Source: CAVZCC01 sp963773765
GTDB taxonomy: Bacteria > Actinomycetota > Acidimicrobiia > Acidimicrobiales > Microtrichaceae
Reading direction: 5' to 3'
Assembly (NCBI GenBank): GCA_963773765.1
Contig: CAVZCC010000003.1
Location: 62,001 to 126,000, forward strand
DNA length: 64,000 bases
In this document: positions 54,251-62,977 of the stretch, piece after piece
How positions within the stretch are numbered: position 1 is the stretch's first letter
How the letters are laid out: each line of letters opens with the position of its first letter
Program-made: the position numbers and the translations under genes
Notes under the pieces: model-generated
What the model was told of the DNA's origin: nothing
Database searches by the model: none
Seen by the model: only the letters and a program-made list of their open reading frames with translations

Positions 54251-56635
54251 ATGACCGACGCGACCACCACCCCCAGCACGGCCGTGGAGCCGGCGACACG
54301 GGCCATCGTCCGTGCCCCCACCTACCTGTTCCGGCTGCTGGTCGGCCTGGTGGTGCTCCTGGTCGGCATCGTGATCTGCGCCTGGTTCGACAACACGGCT
54401 GCGGCACTCAACGTGGACTGGGAGCGGATGACCGACCGCCTCCCGTCCTGGCTGCAGGCCCTGCCGGTCGTCATCACCGTGGCCGTGCTGCTCCTGGCCC
54501 CGGTGGTGGTCAACGCGCTGGTGCTGTACCGACGCCGGTTCCGCCTCTTCCTGATGCTCAACGCCGCCGCGGTGTCCGCGCTGGTGCTGAGCGACCTGCT
54601 CGTCACCGCCCTCACCCAGGACCCACCGATCCGGTTCCCCGGTGCCTACTCGGTGGCCGGGGACGTGGTGTCGCCCAACGACGGGCTCCTGGCCGCGTCG
54701 ATGGCCGCGCTCGTCATCGGGCTGCCCTACCTGGGCCACGGCCTGCGCCGGTTGGCCTACGGGGCGGTCGTGCTCAACCTGCTGGGGACGCTGGGCTTCG
54801 CCGAGACGCCCGCGGTGGCGTGGGTGCTGGACCTGGGCATGGGCATCACGTGCGGCGCGGCGGTGGCGCTGATCTTCGGCACGCCGGACAGCAAGCCGCT
54901 GCCGTCGGAGATCATGGCCGCGCTCCAGCGGTCGGGGCTGGCCATGGCCTCCGTGGAGCCCGCGGCGGTGGACGCCCGCGGCTCCACGCCGTGGTTCGGC
55001 GTCACCCGCCGGGGCCGGCGGCTCTTCATCAAGGTGCTGAACCAGGACAACCGCTCGGCCGAGCTCATGTTCCGGATCACGCGGGCCCTGACGTTCCGGG
55101 ACACCGGCGACGAACGGCCCGCATCCTCGCTGCGGCGATCGGTGGAGCACGAGGCGCTCCTGTCGTTGCGGGCCACGGCGGTGGGCATCCGCACCCCACC
55201 GCTGCAGGCGGTGTGCGAGATCGGCAACGAGTCGATGCTGCTGGCCTACGAGGCGATCGACGGCGCGTCGCTCGACTCGGTGCCGCCCGAGGCGCTCACC
55301 GACCAGGTGCTGGACGCCATCTGGGCCCTGGTGGTGGAGCTGCGCCACGCCGGCATCGCCCACCGGGACCTGCGGTTGGCCAACGTGTTCCTGGCCGACG
55401 ACGGGATCCCCCAGCTCATCGACTTCGGGTTCGCGGAACTGGCCGCGTCACCGCTGCTGCTGGCCACCGACCTGGCCGAGGTGGTGGCCTCCACCTCCAC
55501 GCAGGTCGGCGTCACCCGTGCCGTCGACGCCGCGGAGCGTGCCGTCGGCCCCGACGGCCTGGCCGAGGCCCTCACCCGCCTCCAACCCTTCGCGCTGGGC
55601 TCCGCGACCCGGACCGCGGTGAAGGAGCAGGGCCTGCTGGAGCCGCTCCGGGAGGAGATGCAGCGCCGGGCCGGCGTGGAGGAGGTCACCTACGAGGAGC
55701 TGGCACCGGTCCGACCGGGTGCCATCGTCGGCGTGCTGGTGACCGCGGTGGTGTTCTGGGTGGCGGTGCCGATCCTGACCGACGCCATCGGGTCGTGGTC
55801 CAACCTGGTGGGGGCCGACCCGGGCTGGGTGCTGCTGGCCGTCCTCGCCTCGGCACTGACCTATGCCGGCGCGACGTTGTCGACCAAGGGCTCGCTCCAT
55901 GACGCGCTGCCCACGCTGCCCACCTTCGAGTCACGGCTGGCCACGTCCTTCGCCAACCGCATCACCCCGGCCCGCAGCGGCGGGGTGGCGTTGAGCGTGC
56001 GCTACCTGCAGAAGGAGGGCGTCGAGACCGGGGCGGCGCTGGCCGCGGTCGGCCTGACCACCACCGCGGGCGCCGCCGTGCACCTGGTCGTGCTCTACAT
56101 GACCGTCCGCCTGTCCGGCGAGGGCGGCTCGTTCGACGTGTCCACCTCCGCCAGCGGCGTGATCCTGATCGTGGTGGCGGTGGCGATCGCGCTCGCCGGC
56201 CTGGTGATGCTGCTGCCGTGGGGTCGCCGGCTGCTGCTCCGCACGCTGCTCCCCGCCGTGCGGCGCTCGGCCACCGGACTGCGCGACGCCGCCGCCCGGC
56301 CCCGGAGGTTGGTGCAGCTCCTCGCCGGGTCGCTGCTGGTGACGTTCGCCTACATCGCGGCCCTGATCGCGTCGGTCCGGGCGCTGGAGGGCACCGTGGA
56401 CGTCCCGTCGATCGCGCTGGTGTTCCTGGTGGCCTCCGTGCTCGCCGCGGTGGCACCGACCCCCGGCGGGCTGGTGGCGATGGAGGCGGCACTGATCGGC
56501 GGCCTGGTGCTGGTGGGCGAGCCGGTGGCGATCGCCATCCCGGCCGTGTTCGTCTACCGCCTGGTCACGTTCTGGCTCCCGGTGCCGCCGGGGTGGCTGG
56601 CCTACCGTCGCCTGGAGGCGGCCGGCCGCATCTGA
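54251..56635 (+). CDS. Protein kinase-like domain inside a flippase-like membrane protein
   Basis: 794 residues from ATG 54251. Six helices (about 25-210) come first. Residues 235-440 are a kinase-like domain with Lys261 (RLFIKV), HRDLRLANV (371-379) and DFGFAE (391-396), so the catalytic residues are all kept. The rest (470-790) holds LPG-synthase-TM/UPF0104-type helices with a long loop (RITPARSGGVALSVRYLQKEGVETG) and TPGGLVAMEAALIGGLV. Similar multi-domain proteins occur in mycobacteria (TIGR00374). The kinase may act on a lipid or small molecule. It stands alone, divergent from ftsH. Confidence 0.8.
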   Translation: MTDATTTPSTAVEPATRAIVRAPTYLFRLLVGLVVLLVGIVICAWFDNTAAALNVDWERMTDRLPSWLQALPVVITVAVLLLAPVVVNALVLYRRRFRLFLMLNAAAVSALVLSDLLVTALTQDPPIRFPGAYSVAGDVVSPNDGLLAASMAALVIGLPYLGHGLRRLAYGAVVLNLLGTLGFAETPAVAWVLDLGMGITCGAAVALIFGTPDSKPLPSEIMAALQRSGLAMASVEPAAVDARGSTPWFGVTRRGRRLFIKVLNQDNRSAELMFRITRALTFRDTGDERPASSLRRSVEHEALLSLRATAVGIRTPPLQAVCEIGNESMLLAYEAIDGASLDSVPPEALTDQVLDAIWALVVELRHAGIAHRDLRLANVFLADDGIPQLIDFGFAELAASPLLLATDLAEVVASTSTQVGVTRAVDAAERAVGPDGLAEALTRLQPFALGSATRTAVKEQGLLEPLREEMQRRAGVEEVTYEELAPVRPGAIVGVLVTAVVFWVAVPILTDAIGSWSNLVGADPGWVLLAVLASALTYAGATLSTKGSLHDALPTLPTFESRLATSFANRITPARSGGVALSVRYLQKEGVETGAALAAVGLTTTAGAAVHLVVLYMTVRLSGEGGSFDVSTSASGVILIVVAVAIALAGLVMLLPWGRRLLLRTLLPAVRRSATGLRDAAARPRRLVQLLAGSLLVTFAYIAALIASVRALEGTVDVPSIALVFLVASVLAAVAPTPGGLVAMEAALIGGLVLVGEPVAIAIPAVFVYRLVTFWLPVPPGWLAYRRLEAAGRI

Positions 56636-56647
56636 GCTGCGGCGTCG
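56619..56647 (+). repeat. 29-bp hairpin repeat, copy 1 (terminator-like)
   Basis: This copy covers the stop of the kinase-flippase gene. Its core GCCGCA-N7-TGCGGC (56625-56643) forms a 6-bp stem. A second copy at 57053-57081 is identical but for one base. A duplicated terminator or protein-binding element is likely. Confidence 0.7.
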
Positions 56648-56711
56648 TCCCGGATGCGGGCACGATCGGCCCCGTGGGTCGACCCCGACCCACGGCCGGG
56701 ACCCGACCGCC

Positions 56712-56717
56712 TACGCT
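56712..56717 (+). promoter_or_regulatory. Leaderless -10 box of a small membrane protein gene
   Basis: TACGCT ends six bases before GTG 56724, so the mRNA would start on the codon. Confidence 0.5.
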
Positions 56718-56723
56718 CCCTGC

Positions 56724-56975
56724 GTGCTCTTCGGCATCGTGTTGCCCGCGCTGGTGTGCTTCGCCGTGGTCGCCATGCTCCCGATCGGTCGACCCACCAG
56801 GGACATCGCGGTGACGGGCGTGCTGGTCGTCGCCACCGTCTCGGCCGTCCTCACCGGCCAACGCCCGTGGGTCGTCGCCTCGCTGGCGGCGCTCACCGCC
56901 ATCGCCGGAGCGGTCACGATCCGGCGGGTGGCGGGCGATGGACCCACGTCGGAACGGGACCGCAACGCGGTGTAG
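56724..56975 (+). CDS. Small membrane protein of unknown function
   Basis: 83 residues from GTG 56724: two or three hydrophobic helices (FGIVLPALVCFAVVAML; DIAVTGVLVVATVSAVLT; WVVASLAALTAIAGAVTI) and an acidic, polar tail. I do not recognise a family. The leaderless start and hairpin repeats on both sides support it as a real, separate transcript. GC-rich codon use is normal for the region. Confidence 0.55.
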   Translation: MLFGIVLPALVCFAVVAMLPIGRPTRDIAVTGVLVVATVSAVLTGQRPWVVASLAALTAIAGAVTIRRVAGDGPTSERDRNAV

Positions 56976-57052
56976 CGACCGCCTGGCCGTCCGAGCCGCG
57001 CCAGACCCCGGTCCATGGTCGGACGCCGTCGGATCCGGAGGGTGCGGGCACC

Positions 57053-57081
57053 CGGCCGGCCGCATCCGAGCTGCGGCGTCG
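57053..57081 (+). repeat. 29-bp hairpin repeat, copy 2
   Basis: Identical to the copy at 56619 but for one loop base; stem GCCGCA (57059-57064) and TGCGGC (57072-57077). It lies in the 114-base gap between the small membrane gene and hpt, which are convergent. Confidence 0.7.
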
Positions 57082-57089
57082 GCCCGGGC

Positions 57090-57662
57090 TCAGTCCTCGG
57101 GCGGCTGGTAGACGGCCAGGTACCGCAGGTTGCGGTACTTCTCGTCCACGTCCAGCCCGTAGCCGATCACGAAGTCGCCGGGGATGGTGAACCCGACGTA
57201 GCGCACGCCCAGGCTCTCCAGGTCGGCGGACTCGCGGGCGAGCAGGGCGCACACCTCCAGGCTGGCCGGACCGCGGGCCTCCAGGCTCCGGCGCAGGTAG
57301 CGCAGGGTGAGGCCGGTGTCGACGATGTCCTCCACCAGGATCACGTGGCGGTCGGTCAGGTCCACGTCGAGGTCCTTGACCAGGCGGACCACACCGGAGG
57401 TGCGGGTGGTGGCGCCGTAGGAGGACACGGCGATGAAGTCGATCTCCACGGGGAGGTCCACCGCCCGGGCCAGGTCGGTCAGGAACACGTACGCACCCCG
57501 CAGCACGCAGACCAGCAGCGGTGCCCGGCCCGCGTAGTCCTGGCTGAGCTGCAGGCCCAGTTCCTGGATGCGCTTGGTGAGCTGTGCCTCGGTCAGCAGC
57601 ACCGGCCCGATGCACGGGTCGGCGTCGAGGATGGTCTGGGCCGGTCCGGAGAGGTCGCTCAT
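57090..57662 (-). CDS. hpt: Hypoxanthine phosphoribosyltransferase
   Basis: 190 residues from ATG 57662. LVCVLRGAYVFLTDLARAVD, IAVSSYGATTRTSGVVRLVKDLDVDL, the PRPP loop VILVEDIVDTGLTL and FVIGYGLDVDEKYRNL are all family signatures. It salvages hypoxanthine or guanine with PRPP. It is next to tilS, the order known from many bacteria (tilS-hpt-ftsH), although ftsH here is divergent and separated by two other genes. Confidence 0.96.
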   Translation of the reverse strand: MSDLSGPAQTILDADPCIGPVLLTEAQLTKRIQELGLQLSQDYAGRAPLLVCVLRGAYVFLTDLARAVDLPVEIDFIAVSSYGATTRTSGVVRLVKDLDVDLTDRHVILVEDIVDTGLTLRYLRRSLEARGPASLEVCALLARESADLESLGVRYVGFTIPGDFVIGYGLDVDEKYRNLRYLAVYQPPED

Positions 57663-57674
57663 CGCCCGCGGACG

Positions 57675-58601
57675 TTACTCCCGGCCCGCACCGTCACCAC
57701 AAGGCCGCACCAGGCGGAGCCGCCCGCCCCGACGGCGGACGCTCCACCCCAGCGCCACGTCACAGCCCGTGGCACCTCCGGCCGCCACCCGCAGGATGCG
57801 GTCCACCGCGGCCTGGTCGGGTGGCAGTTCGCCCCCCGTTCCGTGCCGCCACCACCGACGGACGGCCTCGGCCGCCAACGGCGGCGGTGCCCCGGCCAGG
57901 GCGGCGGCGTCGGTCGGGTCCAGGGACTCGGCCAGCACCCCCAGCAGGTCGGCCTGGTCCGCGCACAGCTGGGACAGGCGGGCCAGCAGCGGCACCACGT
58001 CACGGCCGGCGACGTCGTCGAGCAGGGGCAGGACCTGGTGACGCACGCGGTTGCGCCGGAACCGGGCGTCGTCGTTGCTGGGGTCCTCCACCGGGTCCAC
58101 CCCCAGGTGGGAGCACAGCCCGCGGGTGTCGTCCCGGCGCAGGTCCAGCAGCGGGTGGCGGTCGGTCCGCATGGCGGCGAGCCCGGCCGGGCCCGTGCCC
58201 CGCACGAGCCGCAGGAGCACCGTCTCGGCCTGGTCGTCCGCGGTGTGGCCCAGCAGGGCGTCCGGTCCGAGCGCGGCGTGGCGGGCCGCCCGGGCCCTCG
58301 CCTCCAGGTTGGGCCCGGGCGCCACCACCGCGGTGCGGGCCAGGAACCCGGCGCCCCAGCCCCGGGCCAGGGCGGCCACCGTCCCGGCTTCCCGGTGCGA
58401 GCCGGGCCGCAGGCCGTGGTCCACGTGCACCGCGGTCACCTCCAGCCCCGCGGCCAGGGCCAGGGCCAGGAGCGCGGTGGAGTCAGCGCCGCCCGACACC
58501 GCGCAGTCCACCGCCGTGCCCGGCGCCGGGAACCGGCAGCGGGTGAGCAGCGCGGCGACGACGGGGTCGGCAGGGTCCGGGACGGCCGGCGCAGCCCTCA
58601 C
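57675..58601 (-). CDS. tilS: tRNA(Ile)-lysidine synthetase
   Basis: 308 residues from GTG 58601. The PP-loop is CAVSGGADSTALLALALA, then VHVDHGLRPGSHREA, ARAARHAAL and GHTADDQAETVLLRL. HRNRVRHQVLPLL-type residues follow (FRRNRVRHQVLPLL). It converts the anticodon C34 of a tRNA-Ile to lysidine. The C-terminal domain is short, as in other actinobacteria. Confidence 0.94.
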   Translation of the reverse strand: MRAAPAVPDPADPVVAALLTRCRFPAPGTAVDCAVSGGADSTALLALALAAGLEVTAVHVDHGLRPGSHREAGTVAALARGWGAGFLARTAVVAPGPNLEARARAARHAALGPDALLGHTADDQAETVLLRLVRGTGPAGLAAMRTDRHPLLDLRRDDTRGLCSHLGVDPVEDPSNDDARFRRNRVRHQVLPLLDDVAGRDVVPLLARLSQLCADQADLLGVLAESLDPTDAAALAGAPPPLAAEAVRRWWRHGTGGELPPDQAAVDRILRVAAGGATGCDVALGWSVRRRGGRLRLVRPCGDGAGRE

Positions 58602-58605
58602 GGGC

Positions 58606-59673
58606 TCACGCCGCGGACGCGGACCGGCCCACGCGGGCCAGCCACAGGCGCGGGTCCCTGATCTCGTCCATGGTCGGCAGGTTCTCCGGGCGCTCGAAGG
58701 CACGGTTGAGCAACGTCGGGCCGCCCACCTCCTCCACCGCGGCGATGAACTGCTCGCCCTGTTCGTACTGGGCCAGCTTGGCCTCCAGCCCGATCAGCCG
58801 CTGCAGGAGCCGGGCCCCCGCGTTCATCTCCGCCCGGCGGGCCCGCAGCACCCGGGCGAAGCGCTCCGCCGAGGGGATCCGCTCCGCCGCGGCGCGGTCC
58901 ATGGTCACGTCGCCGTGGCCCTCCAGGAGGCTCATCAGCCCCCCGACCTTCTCCATCACCACGCGCTGCTCGGGGGACGCGAACAGGGCGGCCACGCCGC
59001 CCTCCTCCAGCGGGTTGGTGCGGGTCCGGAGGCCCTCGGCGATGCGCCCGAGCGCCGTGAACAGCTTGGCCGGGTCCGGATCGGCCTGGTCCATCATCTG
59101 GGTGACCAGGCCCAGGAAGTAGGGCCGCAACCACGGCACCCCGGTGAACTGGGTGCGGTGGGTCACCTCGTGCAGCGCCACCCACAGCCGGAACTCGCCG
59201 GGTGGGAAGGAGTGGCGCTTCTCCAGGGCCAGGATGTTCGGGCCCACGTAGTAGACGAGGTCCTGGTCCTCGGGGTGCTCGTCCTCCAGGACCAGCAGGT
59301 CGTACTGGCCCAGCACCCGGGTGGACATCCACCCCAGGACCGCACCGAGCTCGGCTCCCGCCACCTTGCCGGACAGCGCGGCGGCGGGGCCGTCCATGCG
59401 CTCCTCCAGCCGGTTCAGCACGGGGCGCAGCATGCGCTGGTAGCTGGACACGTTGGCCCGCACCCAGTCCACGCGGTCGACCACCCGGGCCCGGGCCGGG
59501 CCGGCGGCGGAGGTGAAGCCGGTCTCCGCCTCCACGTAGGTCTGGGCCTGCGAGGTCAGGTCGGTGAAGTCCCGCTCCAGGCTGTCGGCGTGGTACGAGG
59601 CGGCGAAGGGGTCCTGGCCGGAGATGCGCGCCGCCACCCGCTCGGCCAACGCCCAATCGATGGAGTCCCCCAC
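58606..59673 (-). CDS. Zincin-like metalloprotease, DUF2342 family
   Basis: 355 residues from ATG 59673. The zinc motif HEVTHRTQF sits in the middle (about residue 167), followed by a helical region with a Glu ligand candidate (EGHGDVTMDRA). VYYVGPNILALEKRHSFPPGEFRLWVALHEVTH matches the family found beside tilS-hpt in actinobacteria (sometimes named F420-associated). The real function is not known. It sits four bases before tilS. Confidence 0.85.
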   Translation of the reverse strand: MGDSIDWALAERVAARISGQDPFAASYHADSLERDFTDLTSQAQTYVEAETGFTSAAGPARARVVDRVDWVRANVSSYQRMLRPVLNRLEERMDGPAAALSGKVAGAELGAVLGWMSTRVLGQYDLLVLEDEHPEDQDLVYYVGPNILALEKRHSFPPGEFRLWVALHEVTHRTQFTGVPWLRPYFLGLVTQMMDQADPDPAKLFTALGRIAEGLRTRTNPLEEGGVAALFASPEQRVVMEKVGGLMSLLEGHGDVTMDRAAAERIPSAERFARVLRARRAEMNAGARLLQRLIGLEAKLAQYEQGEQFIAAVEEVGGPTLLNRAFERPENLPTMDEIRDPRLWLARVGRSASAA

Positions 59674-59701
59674 CCGACCCGGTCCGTCCGGTGGGAGGGC
59701 G

Positions 59702-59884
59702 TCAGCCCTGGCCCTTGGGGTAGCGGGTACGGGTCACCTTGGCGACGTAGCCCGCGACCACGGCGATCACGACGGCGATGGCCCCGAGGGCGATGGGCAC
59801 GGCGATCCAGTAGTGCCACACGGGCGAGGTGGACTCCGCCGCCAGGAGGGACGCGACCGCGATCAACGACTGTGCTCCGAACAT
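59702..59884 (-). CDS. Small membrane protein, 60 residues
   Basis: ATG 59884 begins MFGAQSLIAVASLLAAES, with a second helix WIAVPIALGAIAVVIAVVAGYVA and a basic tail KVTRTRYPKGQG. TAGAGT lies seven bases before the ATG (59897-59892), as for other leaderless genes. Family unknown; the polar C-terminus with Lys/Arg suggests a cytoplasmic end. It is 28 bases before the zincin gene on the same strand. Confidence 0.55.
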   Translation of the reverse strand: MFGAQSLIAVASLLAAESTSPVWHYWIAVPIALGAIAVVIAVVAGYVAKVTRTRYPKGQG

Positions 59885-59963
59885 GCGGTCCACTCTAGGG
59901 GTGGTCCCGACGGCCGGTCACACCCACCATGGGGGCTGCGGGGCGGCCGGGACGGGTGCACGG

Positions 59964-60278
59964 TCAGACCCCGGGGGTGCTGAGGTCGCCACCGCTGGAC
60001 TGCTCCAGGCGGTCCAGGACGTCCAGGATGCGCTGGCGGAGGTCGCCCGGCACGGACTCCTCGCACTTGGCCACGATCACCTTGCGCAGCTCGGCCTCGA
60101 AGTCGTACGCCTCCAGGCAGGGAGAGCAGCGCTGCAGGTGGAACTCCACCCGGGCCACCACGTCGGCGTCGAGCTCACCGTCCAGGTACGAGTACAGCTG
60201 GGCGATGGCGTCGTCGCAGTCGTGCTGCGACATCGCTGCGGAGCTGGGGCAGTGGGAGTGGTCGTCGGGGTCGGTCAT
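59964..60278 (-). CDS. rsrA: RsrA-type zinc anti-sigma factor
   Basis: 104 residues from ATG 60278, overlapping the sigma factor stop by ATGA. The ZAS motif HLQRCSPC (His47, Cys51, Cys54) and Cys21 upstream match RsrA, whose zinc site opens on disulfide stress. It should bind SigR and release it when oxidised. Mycothiol use is inferred from the actinobacterial setting and the mycoredoxin gene nearby. Confidence 0.92.
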   Translation of the reverse strand: MTDPDDHSHCPSSAAMSQHDCDDAIAQLYSYLDGELDADVVARVEFHLQRCSPCLEAYDFEAELRKVIVAKCEESVPGDLRQRILDVLDRLEQSSGGDLSTPGV

Positions 60279-60883
60279 GTGTCGCTCCCCGCCGGGTTGG
60301 GGTCGCCCACCGTGACGGGGTCACGGTCGGCCAGCCCTCGTTCGACGGCGAAGTCGTGCAACGACCGCTGGAGCGCTTTTCTTCCCCGGTGCAGGCGGCT
60401 CATGACCGTGCCGATGGGGACGTCGAGGATCTCGGCGATCTCCTTGTAGGAGAACCCCTCCACATCGGCCAGCAGGACGGCCATGCGGAACTGCTGGGGC
60501 AGGGCGTCGATGGCGTCCTTGACGTCGGTCTCGGTGAACATGTCCATCAGCTCGTCCTCGGCGCTGCGTCCGAGGGATGCCGCCTCCAGTCCGCCGAGGC
60601 GCTTGTAGAGGTACAGGTCCTCCACGTCGTCCAGGTCGGTCTGCTCCGGCCGGCGCTGCTTGGCCCGGTAGGAGTTGATGAAGGTGTTGGTCAGGATCCG
60701 GTACAGCCAGGCCCGCAGGTTGGTGCCGTCGGTGAAGCCGGGGAAGCCCCGGTAGGCACGGACGAAGGTCTCCTGCACCAGGTCCTCGGCGTCGGCCGGG
60801 TTCCGGGTCATGCGGAGCGCCGCTGCGTACAGGGGCTCCATGAAGGGGGTCGCCTGCTCGGCGAAGGTGGCTTGGTCCGCCAT
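60275..60883 (-). CDS. sigR: ECF sigma factor SigR/SigH (ECF12)
   Basis: 202 residues from ATG 60883. Region 2 is RNPADAEDLVQETFVRAYRGFPGFTDGTNLRAWLYRILTNTFINSYR, region 4 is ALPQQFRMAVLLADVEGFSYKEIAEILDVPIGTVMSRLHRGRKALQ, both typical of the SigR/SigH group. It should drive the thiol-oxidative stress regulon. A GGAAC promoter (SigR-type, with GTT) upstream was looked for but not found with the right spacing. Confidence 0.95.
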   Translation of the reverse strand: MADQATFAEQATPFMEPLYAAALRMTRNPADAEDLVQETFVRAYRGFPGFTDGTNLRAWLYRILTNTFINSYRAKQRRPEQTDLDDVEDLYLYKRLGGLEAASLGRSAEDELMDMFTETDVKDAIDALPQQFRMAVLLADVEGFSYKEIAEILDVPIGTVMSRLHRGRKALQRSLHDFAVERGLADRDPVTVGDPNPAGSDT

Positions 60884-60945
60884 GGGAGTCCCACGGTACG
60901 ACAGTTCCGGGGTGGTGTCAGGAGCGGGCCGGCTCCCGGTGACGG

Positions 60946-61083
60946 TCAGTTCCGGGCGGCGATGCCGTTGGGCGGTGTGGGGTAGTAGTCCTGACTGCGG
61001 ATCCACTTGCCACAGTGATGACACCGACTGGCAGCGCCTGCGCACAGGCCCCGGCAGTGGCGGCACTCCGTTGTGCTGCTCAT
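60946..61083 (-). CDS. 45-residue zinc-ribbon protein upstream of sigR
   Basis: This short ORF starts at ATG 61083 with GGAGG six bases before it and ends at TGA 60946. It reads MSSTTECRHCRGLC, then CHHCGKW near residue 21 and a tail QDYYPTPPNG. The C-x2-C pairs would bind zinc like a short rubredoxin knuckle. It lies 62 bases upstream of sigR in the same direction. The good ribosome-binding site, the knuckles and dense codon use support it as real. It might be a thiol sensor linked to SigR (inference). Confidence 0.65.
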   Translation of the reverse strand: MSSTTECRHCRGLCAGAASRCHHCGKWIRSQDYYPTPPNGIAARN

Positions 61084-61297
61084 GCCAACCTCCGTTGCGG
61101 TCCACGTCGTCGTGGGCCGACCATCAACTCAGGTCGTCCACGGTGACGTGTCCGACCTCTCCAGTCAACCGCCTTCTGCGCCCGATGCGGCGGAGCCCCC
61201 GCCCCCAGCTGTGAGGACACCGGGGTCGCCGACCGGGGAACAGCCGCCGGGGGTGCGGCGTTGGCGCAACCGCACCCCGACGACCGAGGATGACCAC

Positions 61298-61588
61298 ATG
61301 GCCCCCACGCCGGACCCCGAGCGCCACGACCAGCGCACCGTCGACTTCTACTGGCGTCCGGGGTGCGGGTTCTGCTGGAACCTGAAGCGCAAGCTGGGCA
61401 AGGCCGGCGTGGCCATGGTGGAGCACAACATCTGGGAGGACCCGGACGCGGCCGCGGTGGTCCGGGCCGCGGCCCGGGGCAACGAGACCGTCCCCACGGT
61501 CGGCCTGGGCGGCGAGTACCTGGTGAACCCGTCGGCGACGCAGGTCGTCGACCTGGTGCAACGCCACGGCGGGCAGCGGCCGACCTGA
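61298..61588 (+). CDS. mrx1: Mycoredoxin (glutaredoxin-like)
   Basis: 96 residues from ATG 61298. VDFYWRPGCGFCWNLKRKL holds the redox pair Cys23-Gly-Phe-Cys26; VPTVGLGGEYLVNPSATQVVDLV gives the cis-Pro (VPT) and glutathione/mycothiol-binding end. Mycobacterial Mrx1 has CGYC in the same place. It should reduce mycothiol mixed disulfides. It is near SigR and RsrA, divergent from them across the small zinc-ribbon gene, which fits joint regulation under thiol stress. Confidence 0.88.
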   Translation: MAPTPDPERHDQRTVDFYWRPGCGFCWNLKRKLGKAGVAMVEHNIWEDPDAAAVVRAAARGNETVPTVGLGGEYLVNPSATQVVDLVQRHGGQRPT

Positions 61589-61799
61589 GCACCGGCACGG
61601 TCGCAGAGGGGCTCGGGCGACCGCCCGTCACCCCCCTTCGACCAGGCACCCGCATCTTGCGCCCGCACGCAGTCCGCGTCCATCGCGATCCGGTTGCGAT
61701 CCGTTGACGATCCGGGGTGCACCGGCGGTCCTGCGGTGCGATCATGAACGGGGTTCGGGACGGCTGACCTGCCGACGGACCGACACGAAGGGGGGCCAC

Positions 61800-62957
61800 A
61801 TGGCCACGCACGAGGTGGGGGCGCACGAGACGGGGGCGGACGTCCGCCCCGGCGACCTGGTGACGGACGCGGAGATCGAGGCCATCGTGGCCGCCGGCAC
61901 CTCGCTGGCGGGCGAGGTGCACCGGGTCACCAGCGCCGGCGACATCGCCTTCACCTGGGACTACGACCGGACCAGGCCCGCGTTGTCCAAGCTGTACGAG
62001 AAGGCCAAGGACTCCCAGTGGAACGGAGCCACCGACCTGCCGTGGCACCTGGAGGTGGACCAGGAGCGCATGGCCCGGGCCATGGCCGACAGCAACGCGG
62101 CGCAGCGGTTCCGGGTGGCGGCGGAGCGCCACGGCTCCGAGGTGGCCCGCTGGAACGAGGCCGAGTGGCTGCGGTTCGAGATCGAGAACCAGAACGGGAT
62201 GCTCAGCCAGTTCCTCCACGGAGAGCAGGGCGCCCTGCTGTGCACCGCCAAGCTGGTGGAGCAGGTGCCGTGGATCGACGCCAAGTACTACGCCTCCACG
62301 CAGGTCATGGACGAGGCCCGCCACGTGGAGGTCTTCGCCCGCTACCTGGACACCAAGCTGTCCGGCCACCATCCCATCAACCCCCACCTGGGCCGGCTGC
62401 TCGACGCCATCCTCACCGACGAGCGGTGGGACATCACCTACCTGGGCATGCAGATCATGGTGGAGGGCCTGGCGCTGGCCGCGTTCGGCTTCATCCACAC
62501 CATCACCGAGGAGCCGTTGCTCAAGAAGCTGCTCCGGTACGTGATGAGCGACGAGGCCCGCCACGTGGCCTTCGGCGTGCTCTCCCTCCAGGAGCTCTAC
62601 GCCGACATGTCCGCGTCGGAGCTGCGGGAGCGCCAGGAGTTCGCCTACGAGGCGGTGCTGCGGCTGCGGGACCGCTGGTTCCACACCGACACGTGGGAGA
62701 TGCTCGGCGTGGACCCCCGTCCCATCGTGCGGGTCATGATCGACGAGCAGTCCGACGAGGAGCGCATGTTCCGCACCATGTTGTTCTCCAAGATCGTCCC
62801 CAACTGCAAGAAGCTGGGCCTGCTGGACGCCGGTGACGGCTGGCTCCGCCAGCGCTTCGGGGAGCTCGGCATCCTCATGTTCGAGGACTGGGTGGACACC
62901 GGCGACGAGTACGAGTCGCTCGACCAGGTGGCCCAGGACCGCGCCGCTGCGGGCTGA
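61800..62957 (+). CDS. Ferritin-like diiron protein
   Basis: 385 residues from ATG 61800, with GGGGG before the start. Two EXXH motifs, VMDEARHVEVF and MSDEARHVAFG, and Glu residues in LHGEQGALL and MVEGLALAAFG make a complete diiron site of the AurF/ribonucleotide-reductase-R2-like class. It may oxidise an amine, a hydrocarbon or a small acid, or store iron. The N-terminal 40 residues are Glu/Asp-rich. The gene stands before an SDR with a palindrome between. Confidence 0.8.
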   Translation: MATHEVGAHETGADVRPGDLVTDAEIEAIVAAGTSLAGEVHRVTSAGDIAFTWDYDRTRPALSKLYEKAKDSQWNGATDLPWHLEVDQERMARAMADSNAAQRFRVAAERHGSEVARWNEAEWLRFEIENQNGMLSQFLHGEQGALLCTAKLVEQVPWIDAKYYASTQVMDEARHVEVFARYLDTKLSGHHPINPHLGRLLDAILTDERWDITYLGMQIMVEGLALAAFGFIHTITEEPLLKKLLRYVMSDEARHVAFGVLSLQELYADMSASELRERQEFAYEAVLRLRDRWFHTDTWEMLGVDPRPIVRVMIDEQSDEERMFRTMLFSKIVPNCKKLGLLDAGDGWLRQRFGELGILMFEDWVDTGDEYESLDQVAQDRAAAG

Positions 62958-62977
62958 CCGCCCGCCCCTCCCCTAAC

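Noticed and set aside
60884..60945. SigR-type autoregulated promoter (GGAAT-N18-GTT) upstream of sigR
   Set aside because: GGAAC occurs twice but no GTT box stands at the right spacing.
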